Shown here: piece by piece, positions 62,467-64,000 of the stretch
Layout of the letters: the number at the start of each line of letters is the position of its first letter
How positions within the stretch are numbered: the stretch's first letter is position 1
Assembly: GCF_030687895.1 (NCBI RefSeq)
Contig: NZ_CP117452.1
Location: 3,551,501-3,615,500 of the forward strand
DNA from: Pseudomonas sp. FP198
GTDB taxonomy: Bacteria; Pseudomonadota; Gammaproteobacteria; Pseudomonadales; Pseudomonadaceae
DNA length: 64,000 nt
Direction of reading: 5' to 3'
Made by a program: the position numbers and the translations under genes
The notes under the pieces: model-generated
Seen by the model: only the letters and a program-made list of their open reading frames with translations
Told to the model about the DNA's origin: nothing
Databases searched by the model: none

Positions 62467-64000
62467 ATGGAAACTCACAGCCTGATCGAAATGCTCATCT
62501 ACCTGGCCTCGGCGACACTGATCGTACCGATTGCCGTCCGGCTGGGCCTGGGCCCGGTGCTGGGTTATCTGTTGGCCGGGTGCGTGATCGGCCCGTGGGG
62601 GCTCAAGCTTATAACCGACGTCAAGGCCATCCTCGAATTCGCCGAGATCGGCGTCGTGCTGATGCTGTTCATCATCGGCCTTGAGCTCGACCCCAAGCGC
62701 CTCTGGGCGCTGCGCCGGATGGTATTCGGTGGCGGCGCGCTGCAGATGCTCGCGTGCGGCGCCGCCATTGCCGCGTTCTGCGCGGCGCTCGGCCTGGGCT
62801 GGACGGCGGCGTTGCTGGTCGGCCTGACCCTGAGCCTGTCGTCCACGGCGATCGCCATGCAAGCCATGAGTGAACGCAACCTGAACGCTACCGCCGTGGG
62901 CCGCAGCAGTTTTGCCGTCCTGCTGTTCCAGGACATCGCGGCCATTCCCCTGGTCGCCATGATTCCGTTGCTCTCGGCCCATGGCGACACCCCCTCGGGC
63001 ATGGCCCTGGCGTTGTCGATCGTCAAGATCGTTGCCGCCATCAGCGTCGTCGTGCTGCTCGGGCGCTACGTGACACGGCCGCTGCTGCGCTTCGCCGCGC
63101 GCTCGGGCCTGCGTGAAATCTTCAGCGCCGTGGCGCTGTTCCTGGTATTCGGCTTCGGCTTTCTGCTGGAAGAAGCCGGCCTGTCGATGGCCATGGGCGC
63201 GTTCCTCGCCGGCGTGTTGCTGGCGAGTTCCGAATACCGCCATGCCCTGGAAAGCGACATCGAACCGTTCAAGGGCCTGCTGCTGGGGCTGTTTTTCATC
63301 GGCGTCGGCATGTCGATCGACTTCGGCACGCTGATCGACGCACCGCTGAAAGTCATCACCCTGACCCTGGGTTTCATCCTGATCAAACTGCTGGTGATCA
63401 AGGCCGTCAGCCGCTTCCTCAATGTCCCCGCCGGCCAGCGTTCCTGGCAGGCGGTATTGCTCGGCCAGGGCAGCGAGTTCGCCTTCGTGGTGTTCGGCGC
63501 CGCGACGTTGGCGGGCATCCTGACCGACCAGTGGGGCAAAAGCCTGACCCTGGCGGTGGCCCTGTCGATGTGCGTGACGCCGCTGCTCATTCTGCTGTTG
63601 GAGCGAATCGAGTCGGGCAGCAAGAAAGACCGCCAGGAATCCGACCTCGTCGACCAGCAGAACCCGCGGGTGATCATTGCCGGCTTCGGCCGTTTCGGGC
63701 AGATCGCCGGGCGTTTGCTGATGTCCTGCGGCGTCGAGGTGGTGGTCCTGGATCACGACCCCGACAACATCGAGACGCTGCGCAAATTCGGCGTGAAAGT
63801 GTTCTACGGCGACGCCACGCGCCTCGACCTTTTGCATGCGGCCGGCGCGGCCCAGGCGGCGGTGCTGATCAACGCGATCGACGATCAGCAAGACAACCTG
63901 ACGCTGACCCGGTTGGCCCAGGAGCACTTCCCCAGGTTGAAACTGGTCGTCCGCGCGCGGGACATGGGCCACCTGATCAACCTGCGGCAGATGGGTGTCG
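62467..64000 (+). CDS. kefC: glutathione-regulated potassium efflux antiporter KefC (3' partial)
   Basis: The first 511 codons of a CPA2 potassium/proton exchanger. About twelve membrane spans come first, including [30 protein letters not shown] (the inhibitory loop Glu/Asp region), [20 protein letters not shown] and [12 protein letters not shown]. The Rossmann KTN domain begins with [20 protein letters not shown] and [18 protein letters not shown]. In E. coli KefC is shut by glutathione and opened by glutathione adducts of electrophiles, giving protection by cytoplasmic acidification. The gene runs off the window. Confidence 0.92.
   Translation, partial: METHSLIEMLIYLASATLIVPIAVRLGLGPVLGYLLAGCVIGPWGLKLITDVKAILEFAEIGVVLMLFIIGLELDPKRLWALRRMVFGGGALQMLACGAAIAAFCAALGLGWTAALLVGLTLSLSSTAIAMQAMSERNLNATAVGRSSFAVLLFQDIAAIPLVAMIPLLSAHGDTPSGMALALSIVKIVAAISVVVLLGRYVTRPLLRFAARSGLREIFSAVALFLVFGFGFLLEEAGLSMAMGAFLAGVLLASSEYRHALESDIEPFKGLLLGLFFIGVGMSIDFGTLIDAPLKVITLTLGFILIKLLVIKAVSRFLNVPAGQRSWQAVLLGQGSEFAFVVFGAATLAGILTDQWGKSLTLAVALSMCVTPLLILLLERIESGSKKDRQESDLVDQQNPRVIIAGFGRFGQIAGRLLMSCGVEVVVLDHDPDNIETLRKFGVKVFYGDATRLDLLHAAGAAQAAVLINAIDDQQDNLTLTRLAQEHFPRLKLVVRARDMGHLINLRQMGV

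Noticed and set aside
62254..63972. 572-residue reverse frame opposite kefC
   Set aside because: Gln/His/Arg-rich shadow of a GC-rich gene, with no known motif.

Overview
The window looks like a chromosomal segment of a fluorescent-group Pseudomonas. It is GC-rich, its REP/BIME-like repeats carry the GTGGGAGCGAGC and GTGGCGAGGGAGC cores typical of that group, and its gene content (Che2-like cluster, PpnN, MATE, KefF/KefC, TopIB, DUF2986) is Pseudomonas core or near-core. Species is not resolved. No rRNA, tRNA or CRISPR array was seen. All assignments come from reading the sequence and recalling families; no database search was run.

Layout. 0-12.9 kb is housekeeping: the 3' end of an Ada-type methyltransferase gene, a nitronate monooxygenase, modABC behind a perfect ModE-type operator, topoisomerase IB, a ClpP-like protein, a small KGG stress protein, PpnN, a HAD phosphatase and a MATE exporter. 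13.3-22.0 kb is a compact second chemotaxis cluster (MCP, CheY, STAS, CheA, MCP, CheW, CheR, CheD, CheB) in which the second MCP gene is broken by a 4-bp CCGG duplication. 22-27 kb carries small secreted or unknown proteins and a copper-type RiPP locus: a four-times EGKCG precursor that also has two EF-hands, its MNIO/DUF692 oxidase and the DUF2063 partner.

27.4-38 kb is an accessory stretch, visibly more AT-rich in places. It holds a RelE/HigB-like toxin with an antitoxin that has a long low-complexity tail, orphan genes, a GlxA-type regulator divergent from a metallo-hydrolase, an Aer-like PAS chemoreceptor, and a colicin-E3-type rRNase toxin followed by a duplicated immunity array. No REP element occurs from about 23.1 to 39.4 kb, although they occur every few kb elsewhere.

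38-64 kb returns to mixed metabolic and regulatory genes: hydrolases, TetR/MarR/LysR regulators with neighbouring targets, a subtilase, a frameshifted LysR gene coupled to a quinone oxidoreductase, an atypical Nramp-like transporter, MlaA, an OmpR-type two-component pair, and KefF with a KefC cut by the window end.

The strongest candidates for unusual biology are the EF-hand-fused EGKCG RiPP precursor operon (24.8-26.9 kb) and the E3-type toxin with two copies of a two-gene immunity module (35.0-37.7 kb).
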